In this document: positions 37,360-47,938 of the stretch, in pieces
Position numbering within the stretch: the first letter of the stretch is position 1
Layout of the letters: every line of letters begins with the position of its first letter
Assembly: GCA_963930645.1 (NCBI GenBank)
Contig: OZ005661.1
Coordinates: 237,699,861 to 237,763,860, forward strand
DNA: 64,000 bases
Source of the DNA: Salticus scenicus
Taxonomy: Eukaryota > Arthropoda > Arachnida > Araneae > Salticidae
Direction of reading: 5' to 3'
Position numbers and translations under genes: made by a program
Notes under the pieces: model-generated
The model's input: only the letters and a program-made list of their open reading frames with translations
Databases searched by the model: none
Told to the model about the DNA's origin: nothing

Positions 37360-37675
37360 AGGCATACTATTGTAACAATCTCAGCTATCGTAGATCACAT
37401 GTCGGATCGTACAGTCGGCAGCAAAAGTATCCGAACACTAGAAATAACCCCGTCAGAAAAAAGCACTCTTAATACTGCTTTGTTAAGTAAATCCTTGTTG
37501 AATCATGTTCTTACACTGACTAAGAACATGATTCGACTAGTATTTATTTAACAAAGCAGTATTAAGTGTACTTTTTTTTAGACAGGAATTGTTGCTAGTG
37601 CTCGGTTACTTTTGCTGCCGAGTGTTCGATCCGACTTGTGATCTAAGATAGCTGCGATTGTTACAATAGTATACC
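37360..37675. mobile_element. Foldback element with MITE-1 at its centre
   Basis: The outer arms are inverse copies of about 50 bp: GGCATACTATTGTAACAATC to ACATGTCGGATCG on the left, CGATCCGACTTGTGATC to GATTGTTACAATAGTATACC on the right. With the MITE (37,410-37,626) removed, the centre reads GTCGGATCG-TA-CGATCCGAC, a perfect palindrome with TA at the middle. The MITE's arms match each other, but its first third has diverged (ACTAGAAATAACCCCGTCAG). Confidence 0.85.
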
Positions 37676-37795
37676 TCCCTATGTTATATCTTTCCTCATC
37701 TCAACGAAATTTACAGGGATGTCGAGTGAAACATACAAATCGTATGTATATATTAAAAATAAATAACATACGCAGAATGCAAACATTTATCACCT

Positions 37796-37898
37796 GCCGA
37801 TATACCGGACCCTCCTCAGGAGTGCATCTCAAACCGTCGCCAATTGCCCATAGTGCAGTACTAGTGCGACGTTAAACCCAACCAACATTCAGGACGAA
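37796..37898 (+). mobile_element. SINE-B tail fragment
   Basis: CCTCCTCAGGAGTGCATCTC, CCGTCGCCAATTGCCCATAG, TGCGACGTTAAACCCAACCA. This is the clearest copy of the SINE-B 3' end. The 64-codon frame at 37,681 is its shadow. Confidence 0.8.
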
Positions 37899-38035
37899 AT
37901 TTAGGGTAGAATCATAGATCGCCTCCAGTTGCTCATTGCGTAGCTCTAATGAGATATTGGATCCACACAACTCATATTCTGTGGAGTTGCTTGTTCGTCG
38001 AAGGTTCGTACTGCCCAATAAAATGATCAGACTAA

Positions 38036-38379
38036 GGGGTACATACAAATGAAACACTTCCGGTTGCAAAGCCGTTTGCAAGTGTTCCAAATGTATGACT
38101 ACAGTCGGCAGCAAAAGTATCCGACCACTAGCAAAAATTCCTATATAAAAAAAGCACACTTAACACTGTTTTGTTAAATAAATCCTTGTCGAATCATGTT
38201 CTTAGACTGACTAAGAACAGGATTCGACAAGGATTTATTTAACAAAACTGCATTAAGTGTACTTTTTTTACATAGGAATTCCTGCTATTGCTCGGATACT
38301 TTTACTGCCGACTGAATTTGCAAAAAATTTGCAAAATTTACGTCATCGAAGTTGCAAGCGTTCCGTTTGCATGTAACCC
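38036..38379 (-). mobile_element. Composite element 3 (inverted relative to 1 and 2)
   Basis: GGGGTACATACAAATGAAAC to GCATGTAACCC, with MITE-1 (38,100-38,315) between GTATGAC-TA and a right end whose TA is lost (CCGACTGAATTTGC). The outer arms are the same pieces as in composite 2, in reverse order. Confidence 0.8.
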
Positions 38380-38760
38380 TTATAAGAAAAATGTGTTCGG
38401 ATACGAAATGCTTTCATTTTAGTTAAAAAAAAAAAAAACAGCTTTGTGTTTTAATATAAAATGTTTTGTTTTATTTAAATTTATAAATAGTGTTGATCAT
38501 ATATTTTTTTAATGTCGTTATTAAAAACTTGATGTAAATATTCTTGCAATTGTTATTGACACAGCTTATTTAACTGAAATATTAAATGTTATTTAGAATT
38601 TCGACTAAATAAGTCTCAATCTAGTAAATTATCTGGTTTTTGTTAATCTATTCTGAATTCTCATGTGCTCGACAGCGTAGGGAGTTCGTTTGACTATCAA
38701 AAAGAAAGAAGAACATCTACATCTATTAAATCTTCATTGCAATGAAATTTCGAAGAATGC
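38380..38760. other. A/T-rich spacer
   Basis: No gene or repeat recognised before the right inverted terminus of the 3.4-kb element. Confidence 0.5.
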
Positions 38761-39114
38761 AGTCGCCAAACAGGCGCTTTTTTGGAAATATTGCAAACAT
38801 GCTTCCATTTTTTATAATTTTTTATAGTTTATCTATTGCGACTCAGCAGCTAATATTTTAGGAAGATGCTATTCATGATTAAATCTTATGCCAGAATTTT
38901 TTTTCAAAAAAATCGGTGATTACCGCTTCAAAGAGTTTCCTTGTAAGAACACGATTCGACAAGGATTTATTTGACAAAAGAGTGTTATGTGTGCTTTTTT
39001 TTACATAGGAATTATTGGTAGTGCTCGGATACTTTTGCTGCCGACTGTAGTCATACATTTAGAACGCTTGCAAACGGCTTTGCAAACGGAAGTGTTTCAT
39101 TTGTATGTACCCCT

Positions 39115-39331
39115 TACAATCGGTAATAAAAGTGTCCGAACAATAGCAAAAATTCCTATATAAAAAAAGTACACTTCATACGGTTTTGTTAAATAAATCC
39201 TTATCGAATCGTGTTCTTACACTGACTAAGAAGAGGATTCGACAAGGATTTATTTAACAAAACCGTATGAAGTGTACTTTTTTTGCATAGGAATTTTTGC
39301 TAGTGTTCGGACATTTTTGTTACCAACTGTA
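39115..39331. mobile_element. MITE-1 copy
   Basis: Complete palindrome (CAATCGGTAATAAAAGTGTC to TTTTTGTTACCAACTG) with TA flanks, one base after composite 1. Confidence 0.9.
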
Positions 39332-40309
39332 CCTTTGAGTGGATTATACGTCGCACTAAACCTACACTGTGCGGCGACTGTCTGGAACTCTCAATTAAGA
39401 CATGATAATCGACATTTTTTTTATTATTAGGGTACCTTTATTATCGGTTGATTGGTATAATGTCACGTTAGTGTCAAATTATCTGCAATTTGCAACGGCA
39501 TGGGTTGGTTGGTTGGTTTAACGTCGCACTTGTACTGCGTTTTGGGTAATACAATACACGGCAGCGTTGTGGTAACTTTCATTTGTTTAATATTTTTTCA
39601 ATATCTTTGTAGGTGAGTGGATTTTACGTGGTATTAGTTCTACACTTTGGAGATTTGGCGATAGTATGGGACTCGCTCCCTAAGATAAGTAAACTGACAA
39701 TTTTTAGTTTTTAAGAGTACTTTTATTTACATGATAAGAGCAGTTTACCTTCTTATTAGCGATTAGTGCCACTCTATGAGCAATTATCGTCTGTTGGGGC
39801 TCGCACATACGACGCGGTACTTTTTGAAAATCGTTGGAGTACGTTTATTGAATGGCTCCCTCTTCTTTACGTCTTCCTAGTACTACACTATTGGCTTTTT
39901 GCGACTGTTTGGGACTCGCAGGGAAAATGCGGTAAAAAACATTTGTTAAAAAATTTTAGAGCATATTAATTGTTTGGTTGAGTTTATTTTGCATCTCATT
40001 AGTCCTACGCTATGGGCAGTTTGCGTCGGTTTGGTACTCGCCCCTCAAATACACTAAATGTCATTTGTTAAAAATTTTCAGAGAAACTTTATTTATGGTA
40101 TGAGTGGGTTTTGCGTCACTTAAGGGCTACACTATGGGAATTTATAATGAGGTGACGCGTGAAACACTCGACTTACATACGGTGACTGATATTTGTTGAA
40201 CATTTTTAGAATACCTTTATTTATTGGTTATGGGAATTAAACGTTACACTAGTATTACATTTTTGGCATTTAATAACGGTCTGGAAAGTACAACCTAATG
40301 TACTGCAGT
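39332..40309 (+). repeat. 120-bp tandem repeat, block 2a
   Basis: About eight degenerate units in the forward sense, with a SINE-B-tail-like stretch at 39,504-39,560 (GGTTGGTTGGTTTAACGTCG). No gene; the 67-codon frame at 39,766 is repeat sequence. Confidence 0.8.
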
Positions 40310-40523
40310 TAAGCTGACCAAATGTCCCCATTTTCTGGGGACAGCCTTTATTTTGAAGGCATTTTTCTAAGTTTTAATATATTGTAGAAAATAAATTATA
40401 AATCAATAATATTTTATTTTTAGTCCTTAAGGATTAGCAATGAAAAAATATATCCGTAATTGGATAACTGAAGCAATTTTTAACGCTTCTTAGTTATAAA
40501 GGTACTCTGATCTGGTCAGCCTA
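40310..40523. mobile_element. MITE-2, about 210 bp
   Basis: Ends AGCTGACCAAATGTCCCC and GATCTGGTCAGCC between TA dinucleotides. The subterminal CCCCATTTTCTGGGG forms a hairpin. The interior contains ATTTTATTTTTAGTCCTT and AAAATATATCCGTAATTGG. The same element, in the other orientation, is at 44,185-44,414. Confidence 0.85.
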
Positions 40524-41090
40524 ACTGTAGCTGAAATTTCTTTAGGATTGTTAGAGTACCTTGATAAGGTAACTTATTTGTTGTGGATATTTTGATACGT
40601 CCTTCTGGTACATTAACAGATATTTTTTGACAGTTTTTAGACAAAAAAATATTATCGCTGCATTGCGTGTTAATTTGAACTAGTGTTATACTGTAGGCAA
40701 TTGGCGATGGTATAGGACTCACCAAAGATACGTTGGCTAGTTTTTGTTGAAAAATTTTAATTACAATTATTTGTAGGAGTAAGTCATGCGTATCCTCAGT
40801 GGCACACAATGACGAATTGGTGATCGTCTAAGATATTCTTCGACCACGTTTCATGAAACCATGGAAACTTCTGCGCAGGTGCTGATTCAACGAGTCGAGT
40901 GTTAAAATAGGGGTGACAGTAATCTGATTCAGAGAAAATAAGCAATAACAGAGCGCAGAAATACTGGATGTTTTCCAAATCCCAACATAAGTTGGCACCG
41001 CACAAGTCGGGGAAGTTGGACTCATCCTCACTGCTAGTTTTAGGAAACATGGCTACACTATACTTATAATGTAACACTCATGTAACATAA
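40524..41090 (+). repeat. 120-bp tandem repeat, block 2b, fading out
   Basis: Units recognisable at 40,550-40,830. From about 40,840 to 41,090 the sequence (CACGTTTCATGAAACCATGG) matches nothing else. Three overlapping minus-strand frames here (67-97 codons) have no recognisable domain. Confidence 0.55.
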
Positions 41091-41164
41091 AATACTCTTA
41101 AAATATAAATAGAAGTATTCTAAAAAATTTCCATATGCTATCATTCTTATTAGTAAATCCTAAA

Positions 41165-41455
41165 CTACAGCGCAAGAATACATAGTGGGGGAAAACGACC
41201 AGCAAATCATTGTCTTAAAAATTAAACCTCTCACCAGTGGTCAGTGCGACTTTATTGCTTGAAAAGCTCCCTATTGGTTAATTATGGGCTTAGTTTACGT
41301 GACTGCGCAGATGAAACTGGGAAAAGCCGATCAGCTCCTCGATATAAGCAAAAAAATTCGATCTCAGCGCCATCTGGTAAGCTTGATTTTTTAGCAGTAT
41401 ATTTAGCATTCGATCATAAGCGATTGCTAAGTTGTATATTCTGGGCGCTCTACCT
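41165..41455. mobile_element. MITE-4 relative, diverged
   Basis: The interior CTCCCTATTGGTTAATTATG, GAAACTGGGAAAAGCCGATC and CAGCGCCATCTGG matches the 290-bp element at 34,981 in order. The ends AAGAATACATAGTGGGGGAA and GTTGTATATTCTGGGCGC are eroded versions of its inverted termini. A 79-codon frame at 41,244 is a shadow. Confidence 0.65.
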
Positions 41456-41868
41456 AGATCTTAGCCATTTTCCTATAGTGTAGCCCTAGTGTCACATAAC
41501 ATTCTGTACAACGATAAAAAATTTTACTAAAAAATTCTCAACAAATATAAGCTAGCGTTCGCCTATTCCCTACAGCTTTGCAGTAATATGGTATAAAACA
41601 CACTCAATCATTACATAAGGGTACTCAAAAAGATTTCAACAATCAACGCAACGCAACAATCAACGCATCTGCATCGAAGGCGAGAGCCCCAGACTAACGC
41701 AAATTGTTCACAGTGGGGCACTAGCAACACGTAAACCTCTCTCAAAAGTTAAAAAATTGTACTCTAATATTAAAAAAGTGTCAGTCACCGTATCTCAGGG
41801 GAGATTCCCAGACTGTCTCCAATAAGGAAAAGGCACGTGATGTCACACAGTCAAATTATGAGTAGAGT
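41456..41868 (-). repeat. 120-bp tandem repeat, inverted block 3a
   Basis: Same unit read in the other direction: TAGTGTAGCCCTAGTGTCAC, AACAAATATAAGCTAGCG, CACCGTATCTCAGGGGAG. The array flips orientation here relative to 33.5-41 kb. Confidence 0.7.
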
Positions 41869-41880
41869 CGCAAAACATTG

Positions 41881-42095
41881 GTATTTATTTATTGATAACC
41901 TATACATCAGATTTGTATGCTTGACACTGGAAGCCTGCTTATAAATCCTCATCAGATGAAGACAGACGGCACATGCAAGTAATACAGTACAAAGAATTGG
42001 AAAAACGCACAAGGCCATCCTGGAATCGAACCCGCTCTCCTACGCTCGAAGGAGATTAGGAGTGTGGTGACATAACCACTCGGCCACGGAGGTCC
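41881..42095 (-). mobile_element. SINE-A, complete copy with target duplication
   Basis: Read on the minus strand: tRNA-like head from 42,095 (CCTCCGTGGCCGAGTGGTTA, A box; GGGTTCGATTCCAGGATG, B box), body with CCAATTCTTTGTACTG and TGCCGTCTGTCTTCATC, then a tail GTTATCAATAAATAAATAC ending at 41,881. CGCAAAACATTG at 41,869-41,880 and 42,096-42,107 is a 12-bp target-site duplication, the mark of LINE-driven retroposition. Length 215 bp. The head has tRNA-like promoter boxes of the Leu/Ser-like type but is not a functional tRNA. Confidence 0.9.
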
Positions 42096-42107
42096 CGCAA
42101 AACATTG

Positions 42108-42672
42108 TTATTTCCACTAATACGGTTTGATTATTTACCACTATAGAGTAGCAAAGATTGATTGACGAAGCGTTTATTTGTAAACATAGCGATGTTTACA
42201 AATAATGTCGCAATAGCACAGACTAACGCAATCACAGACTGACGCAAATTGCCCGTAGTGCAGGACTAGCAAAAAGTAAAATGCACTCAACTGATTAAAA
42301 AATGTTTTCTAAAAAGTTGTTCTAAAAGGTGTTACAATTTACTGTATCTTCTGTGTTGTCCCAGACAGTCGTCAATAGCCATTAATACAGCTCCATGTGA
42401 TGTATAACCAACTCTACTGGTATGTAAAGATACTAATAAAAATTTTTGGGAAACAGCAACCACCACATCAAAGAAGCAAACTCCAGCCCGACAGACATTG
42501 CCCACTGGATCTGCACTGGTGGGACGTAAACATATCTCAACAGATAAATAAGGTACACTAATAATTAAAAGAAATGTCACTCACCGTATCTGAGAAGCTA
42601 CCCCAAGACCGTCGCCAACTGCCCACTGTTTAGCCCATTTAACGTGAAACCCACTCAACCTATAGATCAAAA
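42108..42672 (-). repeat. 120-bp tandem repeat, inverted block 3b
   Basis: Reverse-sense degenerate units (AAATTGCCCGTAGTGCAGG; CAAGACCGTCGCCAACTGCC). A perfect hairpin ATTTGTAAACAT-AGCG-ATGTTTACAAAT (written in two arms) lies at 42,176-42,203. An 82-codon minus frame is repeat sequence. Confidence 0.7.
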
Positions 42673-42890
42673 TACTGTTGGCAGCAAAAGTATCCGAGCA
42701 CTAGCTAATAATTCCAATGTCAAAAAAGTACACTTAAAACTGTTCTGTTAAATAAATCCTTGTCAAATCACATTCTTAGACAGACTAAGAACATGAATAG
42801 ATAAGGATTTATTTAACAAAGCAGTGTTAAGTGTACTTTTTTTAGACAGGGATTATTGCTAGTGCTCGGATACTTTAACTGACGACTGTA
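42673..42890. mobile_element. MITE-1 copy
   Basis: Complete, both TA present, centre TTAGACAGACTAAG. More substitutions between arms than in the 28.9-kb copy. Confidence 0.85.
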
Positions 42891-43131
42891 CTGTATACTT
42901 TAATAAATGACAGTTACCTTACCTTGCAGTCGAGTCCTAGAAAGTCCAGAATTGCCTATACTGTCGCCCTAAACTACGTAGAACCTTGTCATAAAAAAGT
43001 ATCCTAAAAATTTTCAACAAACATTACTTATACCCTGTCGAAAAACGTAGTAGCAGACCACCGAGAAATTCACAGAGTGCAGCACAAATCTACGTAAAAT
43101 TCACTCAACCGATAAAAAAATTACAGTTGGA
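42891..43131 (-). repeat. 120-bp tandem repeat, inverted block 3c
   Basis: About two reverse-sense units ending CGTAAAATTCACTCAACCG. Confidence 0.65.
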
Positions 43132-43345
43132 AGCAAAATTGCTGAAGAATACATCCACTTTTTTCAGTGTTTTTTTTTTTTTTTTTTTTCTCCATGGTTA
43201 ATATCTATCAACTTACTTTTTTTAAATCATCATAAGTACTAAGAACGTGACTCGACAAATATTTACTTAACAAAACAGAATTAGGTGTTCATCTTTTAAA
43301 TAGAAATTAATTGCTATCGCTTCAATAATTTTGCTGCTGAGCGCA
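43132..43345. mobile_element. MITE-1, strongly diverged
   Basis: Ends CAGTTGGAAGCAAAATTGC and TAATTTTGCTGCTG are recognisable. The left arm is disrupted by a poly-T run (about 43,170-43,189); the right arm (AACAAAACAGAATTAGGTG) is better kept. Confidence 0.6.
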
Positions 43346-43357
43346 CCTTCATTGTGC

Positions 43358-43570
43358 TACAGTTGGCAGCAAAATCATTCGAGCGCTAACAAAAATTCAT
43401 ATATAAAAAAAGTACACTGAATACAGTTTTGTTAAATAAATCCTTGTAGAGTCATGTTATTCAGTCTAAGAACATGATTCGACAAGAATTTATTTAACAA
43501 AACAGTATTAAGTGTGCATTTTTATATATGAATTTTTGCTAGTGCTCGAATAATTTTGCTACCTACTTTA
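43358..43570. mobile_element. MITE-1 copy
   Basis: CAGTTGGCAGCAAAATCATT to AATAATTTTGCTACCTACTT. Palindromic arms intact, terminal bases eroded. Confidence 0.8.
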
Positions 43571-44184
43571 CACTTTTTGCGACACTCTCGAACTCACACA
43601 AAAGATACGGTAAATGACATTTTTTTTTTTTTAGAGTACCTTTATTTATAGTGCGAGAGGGTTTACGCCTCATTAATGCTACACTCTGGTTAGTTGGCTT
43701 CGGACATGAATTCGACCATAAGATCGAGTAATTGTCATTTATTGAAATTCTTTTGAATACTTTTATTTTCGGATGAGTGGGTTTTACGTCACTTTAGTGC
43801 TACCTATGGGAATTTGGTGGTCAGTTTAGTGCTACGCTATGGGAATTTGGCGATGGTGTGGGAGAAGCACCCAAGGTAGAGTTATTCAAAGTTATTGAAT
43901 ATTTTAAGATTGTCCTTGTTTAGTCGGCAATTCTAATTACCCATAGCGCAGTACTAGTATGACGTTAACCCCAATCAACCGACCGCGTCTTTGTTTATCG
44001 GTTGAATGGGTTTAACGTCACGCCAGTGTTAAACTTTTCGCAAATGACGACGTTAGGTCGTCACCCTGTAATGTACCGTAACTGACATAGATTTAAAATT
44101 TTTAGAATGCTTTTGTTTATCAGACGAGTGTGTTTTACGTCTCAATATTGCTTTACAGTATGGGAAACTAAGATGAGGTGAGAC
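43571..44184 (+). repeat. 120-bp tandem repeat, block 4a
   Basis: About five forward units, including a SINE-B-like tail in the opposite sense at 43,925-43,985 (CCATAGCGCAGTACTAGTAT). Confidence 0.75.
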
Positions 44185-44414
44185 TATGCTGACCAGATCA
44201 AAGTACCTTTATAAGAGAGAAGGGTTAAAAATTACTACAATTATCCAATTACGGATATATTTTTCATTCTTAATAAATAAGGACTAAAAATAAAGTATTA
44301 TTGATTAATAATTTACTTTCTATAATTTTTAAAACTTAAAAAACTGCCTTCAAAAAAAAAAAAAAAAAAAAAAAAAAGGAAGTCCCCAGAAAATGGGGAC
44401 ATTTGGTCAGCTTA
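44185..44414. mobile_element. MITE-2, inverted orientation
   Basis: TGCTGACCAGATCAAAG to GACATTTGGTCAGCT between TA dinucleotides. It has a 26-base A run (about 44,352-44,377) beside the CCCCAGAAAATGGGG hairpin. Confidence 0.85.
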
Positions 44415-44614
44415 GGTGAGACGCTCCTTACATATGGTGTCTGATATTTGTCAAAATTTTTAAAGTACATTTATTTGTTGGTTTTATTGGATAAATGTCA
44501 CACTAGTTTTATGCTATTGACAATTTGATGACAGTCTGGGAACTGCAACCTAATGTACCTTCGCTAAAATTTGTTTAAAAACTTTTAGAGTACTTTATCT
44601 GCTGAGTGAGTGTG
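44415..44614 (+). repeat. 120-bp tandem repeat, block 4b
   Basis: About two forward units leading directly into the 71-bp array. Confidence 0.7.
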
Positions 44615-45826
44615 TACTTTATATGGAATTAAACGATGTTTCATTGGTTCATTCGTTTTTAATTGATTTGTGCGTATTTTACATCGCGCTAGAGCTACAT
44701 TATGGGGGGGGGATTTAGCGATATTTTATTGGTTCATTTGATTTGAATGTATTTTACGTTGCACTAGAGCTACATTATGGGGTGGGAATTAGGCGATATT
44801 TCATTGGTTCATTTGTTTTTGATTTGAGTGTATTTTACATTGCACTAGAGCTACATTATGAGGAAATTAGTCGATATTTGATTTCTTCATTTGATTTGGG
44901 TGTATTTTTTGTTGCTCTAGAGTTACATTATGGGGGAATTAGGCAATATTTCATTGGTTCATTTGATTTGAGTGATTTTGCGTTGCACTAGAGCTACATT
45001 ATGGGGAATGCAGTCGATATTTGATTGATTCATTTGATTTGAGTGTATTTTACGTTGCACTAGAGCTACTTTATATGGAATTAAACGATATTTCATTGGT
45101 TCATTTGTTTTTAATTGATTTCAGGTATTTTACATTGCACTAGAGCTACATTATGAGGAATTAAATCATATTTCATTGGTTCATTTGATTTGTGTATATT
45201 TTACGTTGCATTAGAGCTACATTATGGGGGGGGGGGAAATTAGTCGATATTTCATTGGTTCATTTGTTTTGAGTGTATTTTGCGTTGCACTAGAGCTACA
45301 TTATGGGGAATTAGGAGATATTTCACTGGTTCATTTGAATTGAGTGTATTTTGCGTTACACCAGAGCTACATTATGAAGAATTAAATCATATTTCATTCG
45401 TTCATTTGATTTGAGTATATTTTACGTTGCACTAGAGCTACATTATAGAGAAATAAACGATATTTCATTGGTTCATTTAGTTTGAGTGTATTTTGCATTG
45501 CACTAGAGCTACATTATGGGGGGGAATTAGCCGATATTTGATTGGTTCATTTGATTTGTGTGTATTTTACATTGCACTAGAGCTACATATGAGGAATTAA
45601 ATCATATTTCATTGGTTCATTTGATTTGAGTGTATTTTGCGTTAAACTAGAGCTAAATTATGGGGAATTAGGCGATATTTCATTGGTTCATTTGTTTTTG
45701 ATTTGAGTGAATTTTACGTTGCACTAGAGCTACATTATGAGGAAATTAGTCGATATTTGATTTCTTCATTTGATTTGGTTGTATTTTACGTTGCTCTAGA
45801 TTTACATTATGGGGGAATTCACAGAT
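44615..45826 (+). repeat. 71-bp minisatellite, block 1 (about 17 units)
   Basis: The unit is built of GGTTCATTTGATTTGAGTGT, ATTTTACGTTGCACTAGAGC, TACATTATGGGGAATTAGGC and GATATTTCATT. Its middle (GAGTGTATTTTACGTTGCACTAGAGCTACA-type) is a slightly changed piece of the 120-bp unit, so this is a shorter expansion product of it. G runs after TTATGG vary from 3 to 10. The 82-codon frame at 44,743 is a shadow. Confidence 0.9.
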
Positions 45827-45830
45827 AGGA

Positions 45831-46918
45831 CACTCCCGTATATTCTTCGGTAACCGGAATTTGACTGCAACGACCTTATTGTCAACGGCTGTAAGTTTCG
45901 CGAGCTCTCCAGCTTACGCAATCGCTTGTCTTATTTTTATTGTATCTTTGTTCATATCGTAATATTAGTGCAACGTTAAACCCAACATCCAACCGACTGA
46001 TCATTTATTGATGTTTACATTTGGACTTTGTTATTGTTTTCGAATTTGATTGTCGAAAGCAATTTATTTTAAGAAGCAAGTACTAAATATTAAGCAAATA
46101 AATTTCGAAAATATACATAAACCAAAAATATTTTTTTTTTTCATTTTAAAGCATTTTGTATTATTTATACCAAGCAATGTTAATATTTAAGATTTCATAC
46201 CATACTGCTATTTCAGCATTACAGTTTGTTATATTAATTTGTACTCTTGAACACGAATGTGTTTGGAAAAATTTATTTTCAAACATAATAAAAATTAGTT
46301 TTATTTCTTAGAAAATAGCTGTGAATGTTATGATTTTGTAAATTTAAAAGTAGTAGAAAAAGCGAAGGAAAGAAAACTGCACATACGTTTTCGTTGGCAA
46401 CTTTATTATTGTTTACATATTTGATTTGATTGTGAAAAGCAATTTAATTTAAGAAGCAAGTGCTAAATATTAAAAAAATAAACTTTGAAAATATACATAA
46501 AAAAAAAAAAAATCATTTTAAGGCATTTTGTATTTAAACCAAGCAACGTGAAATATTTTATGATTTCATACTGCTATTTCAGAATTACAGTTTGTAATTT
46601 TAATTTGTACTTGAATACGAATATGTTTCACAAAGCATATTTTTAAACATTATAAAAAATAATTTTTATTTCTTAGAAGAATAGCTGTGAATGTTTTGAG
46701 GATAATTTTCTGAATTCAAAAACAATAGAAACTGAAGAAAAAGAAAACTAACCATACTAACATGCTACGAACTACTCGCGAAATAGAATAACAATTTTCG
46801 ATCAAAGATGCTATTCATGTAGACTTAACACATGTAGTTCCCCTCTGTTGACACTAGTGGTGCTACTATATTTCCGGTTCGCATTTTAGCTTCACTGTCC
46901 TATCTGTATGATAATCTG
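45831..46918. mobile_element. 1.09-kb inverted-end element with doubled interior, inside the 71-bp array
   Basis: The left end ACAGATAGGACA (45,831) faces TGTCCTATCTGT (46,896-46,907). The right side continues ATGATAATCTG, also present beyond the same terminus in the second copy at 49,663. Inside are two diverged direct copies of a ~390-bp segment (about 46,020-46,405 and 46,406-46,780), each with TTTAAGAAGCAAGT and CTGCTATTTCAG. A SINE-B tail (GTGCAACGTTAAACCCAACA) sits at 45,970-46,000. The element interrupts the 71-bp array, which resumes on the other side. No coding frame. Confidence 0.7.
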
Positions 46919-46921
46919 AGG

Positions 46922-47520
46922 GAGGAATTAGGCGATATTTGATTGGTCCATTTGATTTGATTGTATTTTACGTTGCACAGAGCTACATTATGAGAAATTA
47001 AACGATATTTTATTGGTTCATTTGTTTTTGATTTGAGTGTATTTTACATTGCACGAGAGCTACATTATGGGGAATTAGGCGATATTTCATACGTTCATTT
47101 GATTTGAGTGTATTTTACATTGCACGAGAGCTTCATTTTGTGGAATTAGGCGATAATTGATTGGTTCATTTGATTTGATTGTATTTTACGTTGCACTAGA
47201 GCTACATTATGGGGAAATTAAATGATATATCATTGGTTCATTCGTTTTTAACTGATTTGTGTGTATTTTACATTGCAGTAGAGCTACATTATGGGGAATT
47301 TAGGCGATATTTCATTGGTTCATTTGATTTGAGTGTATTTTGCGTTGCGCTAGATCTACATTATGGGGAATTAGGCGATATTTCATTGTTTCATTTGATT
47401 TGAGTGTATTTTACGTTGGACTAGAGCTACATTATGGGGAATTAGGTGATATTTGATTTTATTGTATTTTACGTTGCACTAGAGCTACATTATGGGGGAA
47501 TTAGGCGATATTTGATTGGG
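46922..47520 (+). repeat. 71-bp minisatellite, block 2 (about 8 units)
   Basis: Continuation of the array broken at 45,831, same sense. The last unit runs into an unrelated A/T-rich piece at 47,521-47,640. Confidence 0.9.
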
Positions 47521-47658
47521 AGAAAGAAATACAGTATATTAAAATCACACAATCAACTGATTGGGAAGAAAATCATATTTATTGAATTTTATCATATTTA
47601 TTTTCACTGAGTCGGAAAAATAAATTTCAATAGATATATGATTGGTTCATTTGTTTTT

Positions 47659-47889
47659 CAGATTCATGCACAGCGGGGTAGGGGTGTCCAGTGATGTTTT
47701 TCTGGTTTTAACACGCGCGGTAGTGATTGCCGCGGAGCCGAGTTACGTGCGTTTTCAGATTCATGCACAGCGAGGTAGGGGTGTCCAGTGAGGTTTTTTT
47801 GGTTTTAACACGTGCAAGAGTGATTGCCGGGGAGCCGAGTTTCGTGCGTTTTCAGATTCATGCACAGCGGGGTAGGGGTGTCCTGTGAG

Positions 47890-47938
<49 letters not shown>

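Larger units (their letters stand above)
35542..38943. mobile_element. 3.4-kb inverted-repeat element with TAA duplication
   Basis: Left end CAAGGGAACTCTTCCAAGCG (35,542) and the inverse of the right end CAAGGAAACTCTTTGAAGCG (38,943) match, then share GGTAATCACCGATTTT. The similarity goes on with gaps for about 170 bp (ATTAGCTGCTGAATCGCAAC on the left, its inverse on the right). TAA at 35,539-35,541 and 38,944-38,946 is the likely target duplication. A 3-bp TWA duplication is typical of PIF/Harbinger elements, though the family is only inferred. The element carries no transposase. It contains two composite MITEs, a foldback element with MITE-1 inside, MITE-3, SINE-A and SINE-B pieces, so it has become a nest for later insertions. 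Confidence 0.75.
35363..39113 (+). mobile_element. Composite element 1, split by a 3.4-kb insertion
   Basis: The outer element begins GTTTACGTACAGACGGAACG (35,365) and ends CATTTGTATGTACCCC (39,113), about 20-25-bp imperfect inverted termini. In its middle is MITE-1 (left half 35,427-35,541, right half 38,944-39,049). MITE-1 is itself broken near its centre by the element at 35,542-38,943. The unbroken form of the same composite occurs at 35,986-36,329 and 38,036-38,379. Confidence 0.75.

Noticed and set aside
40516..41077. Three overlapping minus-strand frames (67-97 codons)
   Set aside because: They lie in the degenerate 120-bp repeat and adjoining unmatched sequence; no start context, splice pattern or domain can be argued.
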